This document shows, piece after piece, positions 28,001 to 35,325 of a DNA stretch of 64,000 nucleotides. The DNA comes from Candidula unifasciata (lineage: Eukaryota > Mollusca > Gastropoda > Stylommatophora > Geomitridae). The stretch spans positions 180,725 to 244,724 of the forward strand of contig CAJHNH020004602.1 of NCBI GenBank assembly GCA_905116865.2. Reading direction: 5' to 3'. Positions within the stretch are counted from its first letter, which is position 1. Every line of letters starts with the position of its first letter. The position numbers and the translations under genes are program-made. Below the pieces are notes generated by a model. That model saw only the letters and a list, made by a program, of their open reading frames with translations, did no database searches and had not been told where the DNA came from.

Positions 28001-31000
28001 GAAAGAAAGCAAAACGAATGACTTCAGATGATGACAGCTCTATGGATACTGTTACATCGACTGAAATTTCCAGCATTTGCTTATCACATTCTAAAAAAAT
28101 TGGGACTGTTTCTATAAAGAGAAAGGAAGTCAAATCAAAGAATATTCCAAGCAGGAATCAGATGAATGTAATTACAGAAGATGCAAGTGGCAGGGAGAGT
28201 TGTCAGCTGCCATTAGTCCACACTGGGTTTGAAGAGAGCTTGTTAGGACTTCATGGCTTTGATATGTCCCTGGATGCTTTGATGGATTTGATAAAGGTAA
28301 GTTTAACTTTGATATTACTGTTGTTTCAGTTTCCTTTCAGTGGGTGTAAATCACAGCTAGCTAAGCATATCTCTTGAATGCATTATACATTAAATACTAT
28401 TGCTGCATAAAAGATGAGTGGTTGGAGGGACTTAATGTAAGTTGACCTGTGTGTGTCCAGTTTGTGACTTGTTAATGATAAAGTTAATTCAACAAAATTT
28501 GATATGTGGCCATCAGGACATCTATGAATGTCAAATTAAGAATTGACATTACAGCACCCGGGACATTCCCATAAGCGCCCTAAAACTTATCTTCAGCAGC
28601 AGGCACAGAGTTTCAATTCCAACGAAACTAGTAAAAGTCTGTCGCCTGTCTTTTGAGTGTTGGCCAGATACCCTGATCACCCTTGCAGCATCATGCTCTT
28701 TATACCAGTGATTCCCAAACTGAGCTGCGGCGCCCTAGGGAGCCGCGACCTCTTCACAGGGGCACTGCGAAATATTCGAAGATACCCTTTTTTTTTTTTA
28801 TCTCTAACATTCGAATAGTCCTAGCTTTACTTAGGTTAGGGTGCCGTAGGAAAAAATTTTAATTGAAAAAAGCACAACGACCGAGAAAAGTTTGGAAAAC
28901 ACTGGTTTAGACCATGATGATCTGTTTGTGCCTCCACACTATTCACTCGCTCCCAAAGGATCCTTGCAACATCTTGCTTGTCATGCATCAGTTCATCTTC
29001 AGATCTTCAGGTGGTGCAGAACCAGCCAGTCTATCTGTTCATTTTCCCTCACATCGGCATTACTACCTGTTTTTACCACTTGGGGGGGTAGGGTCTTTGA
29101 GTCACATCAGCATAACCTGGAGAAAATATCTAAAGGAGGCAAACTACCTGGGGCCTCTGAAGCAATGCTTGCCACTCTGCATGGAGCATACCTGTCGCCA
29201 CCGTTCTCAGCGTGCTGTGCGAGTACCTACGAAAACAATGAATTAATTTCATTATAGATATACATTCACATGGAATGTGCGTTGCAGATGCCACCCATTG
29301 AGTGCTGTGGACCACCATCCTACAATACTTGACAAAGTTAAAGTTATGATGCTGACAGGAGGTTAATGTAGTTTCTTCTTTGCGTCCACCTTCTGTAAAC
29401 TCTAGCGGAAATTTCTAGGTGTTCATCCACCTTTAATCTTGTCCCAGAAGCTGACTGTTGCATGTGCATCTGTTCACACATCTGGCTTATTTGTATGCAG
29501 GCTCTTAGTTCCTTGCCGCTCAGGCAGATGTACTCATGCTACGACTTCCAAATTAGTCGACTCCTGTGACATGCTTGCTGAGGAGGCAATGGATTCATTC
29601 TTTTCTCCACAATATAACAGCGGAACCTACATGAGGATAATTTCGTTTGAACAAATATAATTACTAGTTCACACATTCTGAGCTTTTTATATAAATGCAT
29701 TTCACTCCTCCACAGACATCTGCCTTTAGCTGCCAGATGCTTGACCATGCTGTTGATACGTTCTCTGTGATTACCCAAGCCTTAAACTATGATGTCATCT
29801 ATCATGTAGCTCTCCATGGTCTTCCATTGCCAACAATTGACCATCCACCAGCTCAGTTGACAATCACTGCTCCGCTTGAACCTGTAGCTTCAGAGGAGTC
29901 CTCTGGTATAAAACCCAGAAAGAGAATCATTCAAGGAGACTGGATGGATAGTGATAGTTCTGACGCCGATTCTCATTTGGTGAAACACATACCTCAAGAC
30001 TTTTCAAACGTTAATGAACATTCTCCAGAAAATTCTCCAAAACAAGCTGATAGTGGTTTACAAGATGAACTTTCAGCCAACTCCATTCCTAAAAAAAGAC
30101 TTCCAGGAAAAAATACAGTTACAAATGGCAAAAATAAGACAGAGAGTAAGTCAAAAGATGGTAGTAATAGTCTTACAAAGTCAGTCCTGGCAGAATTCTC
30201 CAGATACTATGATAATTTATCATATATTGATTGTATGGAAACAAAGTCATCTTCAGCAACCAGTCGTAGTCAAGGAGTTCATGTCTTTCCTGGTCTCAGT
30301 GATGATGAGACTTATTCCAGACTGTCTCACCAAACCCTTCAGGACCAGTTGCAGTGTTATACTGGGTCGATGAATGTGCTTGCAGCAAGACAGTTCTGCA
30401 GCAGCATTGGAGAGAGCATCAGAAATTATAAACAATGTAGTGGTGGTCATGAAGGCTTCAGAGATTCATCAGATGCAACCAGTTGTAATGGCAGTGATAG
30501 ACAAGCTGGCGTATATGCCTCTGATTGGCCTGGGGAGCTTAGTTTACCACTACAGAACATATCGCCAGATCTTTGGAGCATGGCAGAGAAGCATCAGAAT
30601 CGAAAGTAAGTGATGCTTTTATTGATAATGTTTAGTTCATTAGTCGCCATGGTGGAGTGGCTATACGCTCGCTGTAGATCGGAAGGTTGTGGGTTCGCTC
30701 CCTAGCGGAGCCGGAGTTTTTTAATTTTCAAATGGCCTTGACCTCTAGGTCGACCCAGCCTTGAGTGGATACCACCTCGTCACCCGTTTTGTGCCAATTG
30801 GTCTACAAAATATAGGTCTAGCCCTATATGCCTTATACGCCTATAGGCATGGAAAAGGGTCCTTTCCTTTTTTTTTTTTTTTTTTTCAAGTTCATCAATT
30901 GGTATTTATAACCTCAGCAGTGTTGTGTTTATCTTTTTTTTTTTTATTTATGTAACAATACAGTAATCTTCTTTTATTTATCTTCATATAATCATATCAA

Positions 31001-33766
31001 ATGGCATTAGTAGTCGTGTCTGTCCACAAAATTTATGTCTTGTGTGCTTTCAGTCAGTTCTGACACAGATGATCTTCCATACCGTGATGTCAGACTGTAC
31101 AGCATCTTTACTTGCGGTCTCCCTCTGCCTTTTTCCCCCTGCAGCTTTTCCGCCGTCACGATGTACTCCAATTTCCATCTTCTCATCACGTGACCAAAGA
31201 ATGTAGATTGTCTCCTTCTGATGTGGACAATCAATTCTCTAAGTGGGTCAGTTTCTCTCAAGACATCTTCATTACTCTTTTTTTATCTATCCAGGGTATT
31301 CTCATCATTCATCTAACACCATATCTCCGCTGCTTCCACATAATTTTTGACTAATCAGGCAGTGGTCTGATTCACTTCTGTATATCAAGATAAGGGACTT
31401 GCCACGGCTTTGACGGCTAGACGCCTCCCTAAGTGTCGGAAGGTCGTGAGTTTGCGTCCTGGCGGAGCCAGCCTCTTTTTTTTTTTTTTTAAAGAAATGC
31501 CATTGATTCCCAGGTTGAGTGGATACTAGGTGCAGTCCTGTGAAGTAAAGGCGGCCATCGTGGTGCTGACCACATCACCTGATCTTTACAAAATATAGGT
31601 CCAGTCCTATATTCCCAATACGCCTAAAGGCATGGACAAATTGACTTTTACTATATCAAGACAGGATTTATATAACTCTTGGGATTCTCCTTCTCACCTC
31701 AGTTCACAAAGAAAAATTATTTACAACATACTTCATTTTGTAAAATACTGACATTGCCTGAGCTATTCTACATTTAAATTGTTTGACACATCTTTCATCT
31801 GCTGTTATCAGGGTGCCCAAGTACTTTAATATAAAAGCTGCCTTGAGGATTGTCCTATATCTTTGATGTTGCATTTTGGAGGGTCCATTTTTGTGGTTTA
31901 CCCATAGCAGTGATTAATTACTTAACCCTTTGCTGTCTGCAGAAGAAAGGTTGGCTACAGTATACCACTGCAGGCTTTGAGACAATTAAGTATGGTGGGT
32001 TGATTGGCTGGTTGGAATTTAACAATAAGACAGCCCCAATCTAGGGGTTAGCTGCATGTGATGGCAAGGGATAGGACAACAGTGCTGCAATTTGATTGTG
32101 GGCCTTTCCTTCATTTGGGCATTCATGGCAGAAAAAGTGATGGTTGGTTGGTTATAAACACTCTGGGAGACTGAGTTTTAACTCGTTGGTTAAATCTTTT
32201 AGTCCCAGGCAATGCTTGATGTGTTATTTCTTTTAACATTCAGTCAAAAGTATACTAAAGGAATCTGCCATCCCAAATAGCCGCAGCCACTTCTAATGCC
32301 TGTTTTTGTCTCTATAAAAGCAATGCACTCGTAGATTTCTTTTGGTGATTGTTGCTATCAACCCTCTTTTGGACATCTACTTCAAAATCTTCTGGTACTT
32401 AAAGAGTCAAGTCCAATGCCCTGGTGTTCAAGTCATCTAGACCCTAAAAGGAAAATCAGGAAGAAAATACAGATAAAAGAGAAAATGATTGCAGGGTTCT
32501 GTTCACGTTTCCCGGCCCATCTATACACTACTTGACCTTTCATTCATACTTTTTAGACTCTTCTATGTCGGAGGGGTGTCACAATTTCTTCCCTCCAATT
32601 ACATCAGCGCAAATGTCGTCTGTTCTATACTATATGAGGATACAGCTTTCAACGACCCTAGAACATCTAGAACTGGCCCTAACCCAGATCTCCCTACCCA
32701 CAGCTTTAACCTAGGTCATACATGAGACTCTTTTTAAAAAAAAAAGCAGTACAGCGTGATGCCTCTCTGACCTAGATTTGACTGAGAAAGTGTGTAGATG
32801 GGTCAGGAAATGTAAACAGGTCCAATTGCAGATTATTAAGAGTAAAGCTTTTGAAAAGAGGCATTTTAAATACATGTAATCACAATAGTGGTACAGACAG
32901 AAAGCCCCTCAGATTGTGGAAGTCTTTTCTTAGTGTGCACGGGTCTTGCTAGTCACACTCGACATGACCATTGGGCTGTGATTCTCCTGCCTTCCTACAG
33001 CACAGAATAAAACTGTTGTCTGGAAAGACAGACGGGTGCCAACAACATCACGGTGAGATTTGTGGAGCAACTTCTCTTGTTGCTGGGTACCAAAGTATGC
33101 TAAAAAACATAAATTGTCACCTCTGTGATTTACAAATGATTTTTGGTTCTCTCTGAATGAGGTATTTTCTTAAATTTCACAGCTTGTCAAGTGAATCGGC
33201 TTTTAAAAATGTAATCAAGTGCCTACACCCTTTAGTTCAGAGTTCGGATCCTGCCTTATGTTTAGATTATCTGCCATACCTCCGGGATATCTGTCGGTCA
33301 GAGGATGGAAGGCGACTGGCAAAAACACAGAGAAGGTTAGTGTTTGATTTGTCTGTGTGTTTTTTTTTTTTTTTTTCTGCTTCTCTCAGCCTCTCTCTAT
33401 TTTTCCTCTCTGTCTCTCTCCTTCTCACTACCTTCTATCTTTCTCTCTTTTAAGACAGTGTGCAATTATTTTGTATTGTCTTCTCATTGTTAATTTTAAA
33501 AACTGAGGCCAAATAATGGTTGCTCCATAAAATCTAATGTGTTGTATAACAAGACTATTCAAATAAGTTTACTGAGGGCCAAAAAAGGAACCCCAGCATA
33601 GATACATCATTAATACAATACAACTGAAAATAATCAACGGCCCACCAGGTGAATAGCTCTGTTCTATAAGAAGGTTGTATTGAATTCATCTAAATTTTAC
33701 TTTTGTGTCTTTTTTACTTTCTGTCTTTTCTTTTGTAGAGATCCTAAAAATCTTCATATACTTTGA
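5393..33766 (+). CDS. ATAD5: ATAD5/ELG1-like PCNA-unloading AAA+ ATPase (15 coding exons)
   Basis: Large subunit of an RFC-like clamp unloader that removes PCNA from chromatin in the nucleus (known role of the family). Coding exons are 5393-7098, 8801-9099, 10242-10606, 12180-12318, 13893-14027, 15753-15923, 18063-18202, 19879-20011, 21770-22081, 22795-22883, 24479-24637, 27688-28296, 29716-30605, 33183-33335 and 33739-33766. All junctions are GT-AG and in phase, giving 1775 residues. Diagnostic blocks are FLMSGIPDELKRQI in exon 3, LWSDLHQPE and VIGNTKAMKQLREWL in exon 6, Walker A GARGIGKT (about 965-972), FEVNSSSLRSGKQLL, Walker B LILFDEVDVVFEED (from about 1158), VLTSTD (sensor 1) and GDIRR (about 1248). 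The N-terminal half is acidic/basic low-complexity sequence. The start codon is provisional: vertebrate ATAD5 has an earlier exon and the frame is open upstream to 5330. The C-terminus is short. Confidence 0.93.
7295..7585 (-). mobile_element. Family A repeat, full-length
   Basis: A roughly 290-bp dispersed repeat, here reversed. It runs from the CCCATGTGGGTTCC-type end to CACCGGTGAAT-type sequence and a GAA/GATGAT tail. It lies in ATAD5 intron 1. Confidence 0.8.
7985..8290 (-). mobile_element. LINE 3' end with (ATC)n tail (minus)
   Basis: Begins with CATCATCATC and continues with GCATAGGTGTTCATG...TCTCC, matching 22485-22700. A trinucleotide tail on the minus strand suits an RTE-type 3' end. 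Confidence 0.5.
8381..8503 (+). repeat. Two-copy tandem repeat, ~65 bp unit
   Basis: AACATTTGTCTGAGAAATGA recurs after about 65 bp with a few changes. Confidence 0.75.
8801..9099 (+). CDS. ATAD5: ATAD5 coding exon 2
   Basis: The acceptor TCTCGTAG and donor CAG|GTAAAA give phases 2 and 1, fitting both neighbours. It contains TPRRSARL followed by DADIVEITSDDDDE, a SUMO-interacting-like acidic hydrophobic patch, and PKKRGRKGG, a probable nuclear localisation signal. The same arrangement occurs in vertebrate ATAD5. Confidence 0.87.
9925..10140 (-). mobile_element. LINE 3' end fragment (minus)
   Basis: Matches the families at 1796 and 34310-35050 (CTTACGGTTCATTGG, TCTCTCCACCATCTTCTTGG). It ends about 100 bp before ATAD5 exon 3. 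Confidence 0.5.
10242..10606 (+). CDS. ATAD5: ATAD5 coding exon 3 with conserved FLMSGIP block
   Basis: Enters in phase 1 and leaves in phase 0. It encodes GKLASIFTAV, then REFLMSGIPDELKRQI and a HVQQ block. These match the signature region that precedes the AAA+ domain in vertebrate ATAD5. Confidence 0.93.
10619..10922 (+). mobile_element. Family A repeat, full-length
   Basis: One of the clearest copies. It has a TTC-rich head, CACCAGCTGTAAACTC, a central CGGCAGATGCACTCCGACTT, GGGGAGGCAGTGGGTC and the end CCCACACGGGG. It begins 12 bp after the ATAD5 exon 3 donor. Confidence 0.85.
11127..11421. mobile_element. Inverted-repeat MITE, family M1
   Basis: The ends ATCTGTTCACAGTTACTGTG and its near-complement form about 25-bp terminal inverted repeats. 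An internal stretch (GACCTTTCATTCATA...GGGGTGT) is shared with 32499-32820. Confidence 0.7.
11450..11625 (+). mobile_element. SINE family B fragment
   Basis: Shows CAGGTCGATCCAG...GTGGGTACC and ends AAGGGTCCTTTACTTAC, the family B body and 3' end. Diverged. Confidence 0.55.
12180..12318 (+). CDS. ATAD5: ATAD5 coding exon 4
   Basis: The exon lies between a strong TTTTCCACAG acceptor and a GTAAGT donor, phases 0 to 1. It encodes a short linker including FPFRKTYQHLHSK, which aligns with the SLKKYFPLLLKK region of vertebrate ATAD5. Confidence 0.8.
12436..12708 (+). mobile_element. Family A repeat
   Basis: CATCGGCTGTAAGC..., GCAGATGCACTCCGACTTTG and CCTACACGGGGAAGC mark the family. Diverged copy in ATAD5 intron 4. 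Confidence 0.75.
13287..13510 (+). mobile_element. tRNA-derived SINE (family E)
   Basis: The head CAGCTGAGTGGATAGAATG has an A-box form, and AGGTTTGAATCC is a good B box at the usual distance. It is followed by a non-tRNA body. It is not a functional tRNA because the acceptor stem does not close. Confidence 0.55.
13893..14027 (+). CDS. ATAD5: ATAD5 coding exon 5
   Basis: Symmetric phase 1 exon between CAACAG and GTAATT. It encodes PPIVIDVEAIDDDVIVCD, an acidic hydrophobic stretch that resembles SUMO-interacting motifs. Support comes from phase and open frame more than from strong homology. Confidence 0.75.
14357..14790 (+). pseudogene. LINE ORF2 RNase H C-terminal fragment
   Basis: The open frame contains FIFIPGYAGVDGNERVYRLAEST, which matches the conserved PGHxGVxGNExAD motif of RNase H. 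It then has GLFNQHRTGTISHWML and a WTYPVCS end typical of non-LTR elements. His is changed to Tyr in the motif, so it is inactive. It lies in ATAD5 intron 5. Confidence 0.75.
14925..15400 (+). repeat. Diverged tandem repeat (CTAGCTGTTT...)
   Basis: Repeated phrases AGCTGTTTCA, AGCTGTTTTAATT, GTGTATCTATCCCACTCTGG and GACTTATTTGTCTCC recur in order, giving a short (about 40 bp) repeat nested in a longer unit of 150-200 bp. Confidence 0.7.
15610..15695 (+). mobile_element. LINE 3' tail fragment
   Basis: GACGGAGCACATGTGGGAATG...AGTGATGCCGATTCTTGA matches the 3' ends at 27220 and 45570. Confidence 0.5.
15753..15923 (+). CDS. ATAD5: ATAD5 coding exon 6, start of RFC/AAA+ region
   Basis: Encodes ASLWSDLHQPESSEHVIGN followed by AMKQLREWLQEWK. 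This is the RFC box II-like entry to the clamp-loader ATPase (LWTEKYQP...ELIGN...LHSWLKDWK in vertebrates). Phase 1 at both ends. Confidence 0.92.
16106..16135. repeat. C11-T5-G14 homopolymer hairpin
   Basis: A run of 11 C is followed by five T and 14 G, so the sequence folds perfectly on itself. Confidence 0.85.
16136..17395. other. Intron DNA, unassigned
   Basis: Part of ATAD5 intron 6. No clear repeat family or coding sequence seen. Confidence 0.4.
17431..17712 (-). mobile_element. Family A repeat
   Basis: Reversed copy with CATGTGGGTTCCACG, GTCGACTAATGGGGAGC and CAACCGGTGAATGTAAAG. ATAD5 intron 6. Confidence 0.75.
17718..17890. mobile_element. SINE family B fragments, rearranged
   Basis: A forward piece (GGCGGCCAGCGTGATACTG) is followed by a reversed body and head (GGAGCCAAGGTCATTTTTG...ACGACCTTCCG). 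Confidence 0.55.
18063..18202 (+). CDS. ATAD5: ATAD5 coding exon 7, Walker A
   Basis: An acidic SDDSDFTDSEEEEE run is followed by SVLITGARGIGKTASVYALAKELNYK. The P-loop GARGIGKT has the invariant Lys-Thr needed for ATP binding. Phase 1 to 0, with a GTATGA donor. Confidence 0.95.
18238..18487 (+). mobile_element. SINE family B, old copy
   Basis: tRNA-like head with B box GGGTTCGAATCTG, then poly(A)-like linker, CTCCCAGGTGAGCTAGCC and a 3' AAGGGGCCCTTTACTT end. Confidence 0.65.
18564..19166. mobile_element. hAT-type non-autonomous element (603 bp)
   Basis: Ends CAGTGTTTCTCAACCTG and its near-complement (CGGTTGAAGAACACTG). It is flanked by a perfect 8-bp duplication CTTTACAG at 18556-18563 and 19167-19174. 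A family A fragment sits inside. Confidence 0.85.
18712..18795 (-). mobile_element. Family A fragment nested in hAT element
   Basis: TCTGGTTCTGGAACAAAAC...TTATAGCCAGTGAATGCG is the head part of family A in reverse. Confidence 0.6.
19879..20011 (+). CDS. ATAD5: ATAD5 coding exon 8
   Basis: Encodes VFEVNSSSLRSGKQLLAQLEEATQSHRV, nearly identical to the vertebrate block that follows Walker A. Phase 0 to 1. Confidence 0.95.
20435..20660 (-). mobile_element. Probable LINE 3' remnant (minus)
   Basis: ATCGTCATAGACC..., GTGGGGTCACCAG and a pyrimidine-rich tail with CTTCTTACC resemble other minus-strand LINE ends in the window. No intact frame. Confidence 0.4.
20972..21310 (+). mobile_element. SINE family B, diverged
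   Basis: Head with GTCTTGGGTTCAGGTCC, T-run, CTCCCAGGTCAGGCCAGCC and AAATGGGTACCAGG. An ATAD5 intron 8 insertion. Confidence 0.6.
21375..21723 (+). repeat. Left arm of 350-bp inverted repeat around ATAD5 exons 9-11
   Basis: Matches the reverse complement of 24771-25125 over its length, for example TGATGAAAAGTGTTATCTGAC and TTTAGCATTTGTAGAAACTT, at roughly 85-90% by eye. It ends 46 bp before exon 9. Confidence 0.85.
21770..22081 (+). CDS. ATAD5: ATAD5 coding exon 9, insertion between Walker A and B
   Basis: Encodes a Lys-rich disordered insertion with FANLFRLTPQ, comparable to the vertebrate LANYFKVSPK motif. This long insert between Walker A and Walker B is characteristic of ATAD5. Symmetric phase 1. 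The donor lies in a poly(T) context. Confidence 0.9.
22485..22700 (-). mobile_element. LINE 3' end with (ATC)n tail (minus)
   Basis: Matches the copy at 7985-8290: TCATCATCATC, CATGTCTCTCCACAGATCT, GATATTCCTCTGTG. Confidence 0.5.
22795..22883 (+). CDS. ATAD5: ATAD5 coding exon 10, first half of Walker B
   Basis: Ends in TSASLILFDE exactly at a GAG|GTAAGT donor. The Walker B DE pair is therefore the last two codons. Phase 1 to 0. Confidence 0.93.
22893..23891 (+). mobile_element. Family A repeat split by a MITE
   Basis: The left part 22893-23078 and the right part 23774-23891 join into one ordinary copy once the internal element is removed. The right part contains an 18-base poly(G) run. Confidence 0.8.
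23079..23773. mobile_element. piggyBac-type MITE with TTAA target duplication (695 bp)
   Basis: Ends CCCTACCAGACCTCAGGCCC and the near-complement of CTCTACCAGACCGCTGGCCC, flanked on both sides by TTAA (23075-23078, 23774-23777). TTAA duplication and a CCC-type terminus are hallmarks of piggyBac. No transposase frame is present. Confidence 0.85.
24479..24637 (+). CDS. ATAD5: ATAD5 coding exon 11, Walker B continuation and sensor 1
   Basis: Encodes VDVVFEEDKGFLATVQHF followed by KIPIVLTSTDASF. This matches vertebrate VDVIFDEDAGFL and RPVILTTSD (sensor 1). Phase 0 at both ends. Confidence 0.95.
24771..25125 (-). repeat. Right arm of 350-bp inverted repeat around ATAD5 exons 9-11
   Basis: Inverted partner of 21375-21723. 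It is followed directly by a LINE reverse-transcriptase remnant, so the pair may be parts of one mobile family. Confidence 0.85.
25135..27285 (+). pseudogene. Non-LTR retrotransposon (RT-RNase H) remnant, interrupted
   Basis: Broken frame with LAFRQGSYRQQTAQELQIVVDK, WCAVINSEKAAILW and, after the insertion, CIQNEAMQVILGCARDT, SYIGVAADKKH, IIFTDG (RNase H catalytic region) and VVIVTNLQSMLRK. Many stops. The catalytic-site Asp in VTDSQ is Asn here. Interrupted at 25618-26220 by another LINE. ATAD5 intron 11. Confidence 0.85.
25618..26220 (+). mobile_element. 5'-truncated RTE-like LINE nested in older LINE
   Basis: Encodes the RT C-terminus: KLRLYKSIILPVLLYGAECW, KRRWKWLGHVMRM, GKRKQGRPKTTWRRT. 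It ends in a GATGATGAT tail. Flanks 25607-25617 and 26221-26231 are the duplication GAATGCTTAAC/GAATGCTTACC. Two or more stops break the frame. Confidence 0.85.
27688..28296 (+). CDS. ATAD5: ATAD5 coding exon 12, AAA+ lid domain
   Basis: Encodes the lid helices with TICLAHGIR and KGDIRRCLLNLQYW (vertebrate CDIRKSILYLQFW), then a long disordered region containing RPPRKKAKR, a likely nuclear localisation signal. It ends at LMDLIK|GTAAGT. 203 codons, phase 0 at both ends. Confidence 0.94.
28706..28904. mobile_element. hAT-type element, family H1
   Basis: Ends CAGTGATTCCCAAACT and AGTTTGGAAAACACTG, with an imperfect 8-bp duplication CTTTATAC/GTTTAGAC. Inverted relative to the related copy at 60782-60977. 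Confidence 0.8.
29380..29640 (+). mobile_element. Family A repeat
   Basis: TTCTTTGCGTCCACCTTCTG, CTCAGGCAGATGTACTC and GGAACCTACATGAGG show a diverged copy. It ends 75 bp before ATAD5 exon 13. Confidence 0.7.
29716..30605 (+). CDS. ATAD5: ATAD5 coding exon 13
   Basis: Encodes about 296 residues. They include LNYDVIYHVALHGLPLP, a Ser/Asp-rich region with a repeated DSD pattern, and LAEFSRYYDNLSYIDCM, which matches the SLSEFMDNMSFLDAL block of vertebrates. The donor is CGAAA|GTAAGT, phase 2. Confidence 0.9.
30640..30875 (+). mobile_element. SINE family B, near full-length
   Basis: Head GTGGAGTGGCTATACGCTCG (A box), GGGTTCGCTCCC (B box), body CTCTAGGTCGACCCAGCC and 3' end GGCATGGAAAAGGGTCC. 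Confidence 0.8.
31005..31340 (-). pseudogene. LINE RT C-terminal remnant (minus)
   Basis: The minus frame encodes LIVHIRRRQSTFFGHVMRR, KGRGRPQVKML and SVSELTES, the usual end of non-LTR reverse transcriptases. Related to 640-935. Confidence 0.75.
31393..31650 (+). mobile_element. SINE family B
   Basis: Head GACGGCTAGACGCCTCC, B box GTGAGTTTGCGTCC, T-run, then GGCGGCCATCGTGGTGCTG and CGCCTAAAGGCATGG. Confidence 0.8.
32499..32820. mobile_element. Inverted-repeat MITE, family M1
   Basis: Ends CTGTTCACGTTTCCCGGCCC and its near-complement in TGGGTCAGGAAATGTAAACAG, about 30-bp inverted repeats. Internal similarity to 11127-11421. Confidence 0.7.
33183..33335 (+). CDS. ATAD5: ATAD5 coding exon 14
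   Basis: Encodes LDYLPYLRDICRSEDGRRLAKTQRR, which aligns with the vertebrate EYLPTLRNICK...SKRR block near the C-terminus. Phase 2 at both ends. The donor GTTAGT is weak but acceptable. Confidence 0.9.
33739..33766 (+). CDS. ATAD5: ATAD5 predicted terminal exon (very short)
   Basis: After a TTTTCTTTTGTAG acceptor, the phase-2 frame gives RDPKNLHIL and a TGA. The vertebrate protein continues RRFLHYFE for about 20 more residues. Removing one base here would read LHYFE, so this is either a natural short end, a recent frameshift or an assembly error. A family A repeat starts at once downstream. Confidence 0.6.
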
Positions 33767-33768
33767 GT

Positions 33769-33965
33769 ATCCCAGTGTGGATTCTCTGGCCCTGCTGTGG
33801 GAAAAACATCTTTCCCCAGCGGAAAGGAATAACCAACTGACCGCACATGCGTAAGCCAGTAAAATGGATGTAAATGCAAAACTCAGACCCTGGCACAAAG
33901 CCAATTTCTGAATGGGAATAAAAAAATTCTTTACCCCGGAGCTTATAGCCGGTAAACAAAGAAGA
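33769..33965 (-). mobile_element. Family A repeat directly after the ATAD5 stop
   Basis: Reversed copy with GTGTGGATTCTCTGGCCCTG, CCAGTAAAATGGATGT and TTATAGCCGGTAAAC. The middle section is deleted. Confidence 0.7.
33917..33922 (+). terminator. Possible ATAD5 polyadenylation signal
   Basis: AATAAA lies about 150 bp after the predicted ATAD5 stop, inside a reverse-oriented family A repeat. Placement suits a 3' end, but the hexamer is common in this AT-rich DNA. Confidence 0.3.
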
Positions 33966-34084
33966 AGAACATATACCCTCAGTAGATTTTCTTCCTGCTA
34001 CATATACATTATATGCATGTATAGAGGATTGCACACGATAGAACGACATGGAGGCCCAGTGTCACATATAATGGCACAGCATGA

Positions 34085-34262
34085 TGATCATGATGGCAGT
34101 AGACATAACCAATCATCATGGCAGTAGACACAACCAATCATCATGGCAGTAGACATAACCAATCATCATGGCAGTAGACATAACCAATCATCATGGCAGT
34201 AGACACAACCAATCATCATGGCAGTAGACATAACCAATCATCATGGCAGTAGACATAATCAG
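34085..34262 (+). repeat. 25-bp tandem repeat, about 7 copies
   Basis: Unit ATCATGGCAGTAGACATAAC followed by CAATC, with a T/C variant at one position. Confidence 0.93.
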
Positions 34263-34309
34263 TAGATTTCACATTATGGTCCAGACCGATACCACCATAA
34301 CTTCAGGTT

Positions 34310-35052
34310 CTTCTTCATCAGCTTTTTGAGCTCTTATGATTCACTGATGTAGATATTTATTGCCTCCACTCACCTCTGTGACTGGTCCTCTGTGTCCTTC
34401 CAGGTGGTGACTGACTGCAAGTGTTTGCAGGTCTGCCAGAACCTATCACGATATTGTCCGCACAGTGAGAGTTACTTTCTGTCCCATTCATGCCACGGCC
34501 TGTCACAGGGCCCATCCTAGGTTGTAGGGGTCTTATGATATGACCTCCTTTGGTGTTTGCTCACCATATGCAATGTCTGTGGGAGGTTGTGTTGTCATGA
34601 GTTTCTTTGTGACGGCTGCCAAGGAAAGTAGAAATGCAAAAACATCACAGTTTTGATACTCACGAACCGTTTTGCAAGTAGCACAATGTGCCAATAATCT
34701 CACAAGTGAGCGAAGACAACATGGGAAAAGAAAGAGCGGTTGAACTGTTAAAAATAAGAAGTACATGACACCTCACAACATACGACAGGCCATGTGACCG
34801 TCCGTGGCATGAATGGGTTGGGAAGTTAATCTCGCTGTGAGGACAATATCAAGATAAGAACCGGTCTGCCTGTATATTATCTCTACACCATCTTGGTCTA
34901 CCTCGTGGTCTACGACTAAACTCCCTTGTGTACACAGTTTTTACCTCTCTGTCATCTGATATTTTCTCAATATGTCGCAGCCATTTCAGTCTATTAGCCC
35001 TAATGATGCCACTGAACGATGTTGATCTAAACAGATTTTGAATTAATTTCAT
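34310..35052 (-). pseudogene. LINE RT C-terminal remnant (minus), split by a MITE
   Basis: The minus frame at 34849-35052 encodes IIRANRLKWLRHIEKI and RRPRGRPRWCRDNI. The remainder resumes at 34310-34437 on the other side of the MITE. Confidence 0.7.
34438..34862. mobile_element. 425-bp MITE with 8-bp target duplication
   Basis: The duplication GGTCTGCC lies at 34430-34437 and 34863-34870. Inverted ends share TATC..GATATTGTCC and CCCATTCATGCCACGG. A diverged relative of its right half lies at 56240-56510. Confidence 0.85.
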
Positions 35053-35069
35053 AGTTGCTTCTCACTCTC

Positions 35070-35070
<1 letters not shown>

Positions 35071-35115
<45 letters not shown>
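35071..35115. repeat. Poly(C), 45 bases
   Basis: Uninterrupted run of 45 cytosines, the longest homopolymer in the window. Confidence 0.97.
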
Positions 35116-35239
35116 TTTTCCAATTTTTTTTTGGGGTTCTAAGACTTTTCAAACATTGGTAATACAGCCTTATCTTTTTTAAAAACTTCACATTGGCAAA
35201 TTGTAAGAAGAAAGGCAGAAGAAGAAAAAGTAAGCAAGA

Positions 35240-35325
35240 GTAAAGGATCCTTTGCCGCGCCTTTAGACGTATAAGGCATATAGGACTAGACCTATATTTT
35301 ATAGACCAACGGCACAAGATAGAAG
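35240..35325 (-). mobile_element. SINE family B 3' fragment (minus)
   Basis: AGTAAAGGATCC...CGTATAAGGCATATAGGACTAG is the family B 3' end in reverse. Confidence 0.7.

Noticed and set aside
34085..34262. CRISPR-like array
   Set aside because: The 25-bp units are directly adjacent with no unique spacers, and the genome is eukaryotic.
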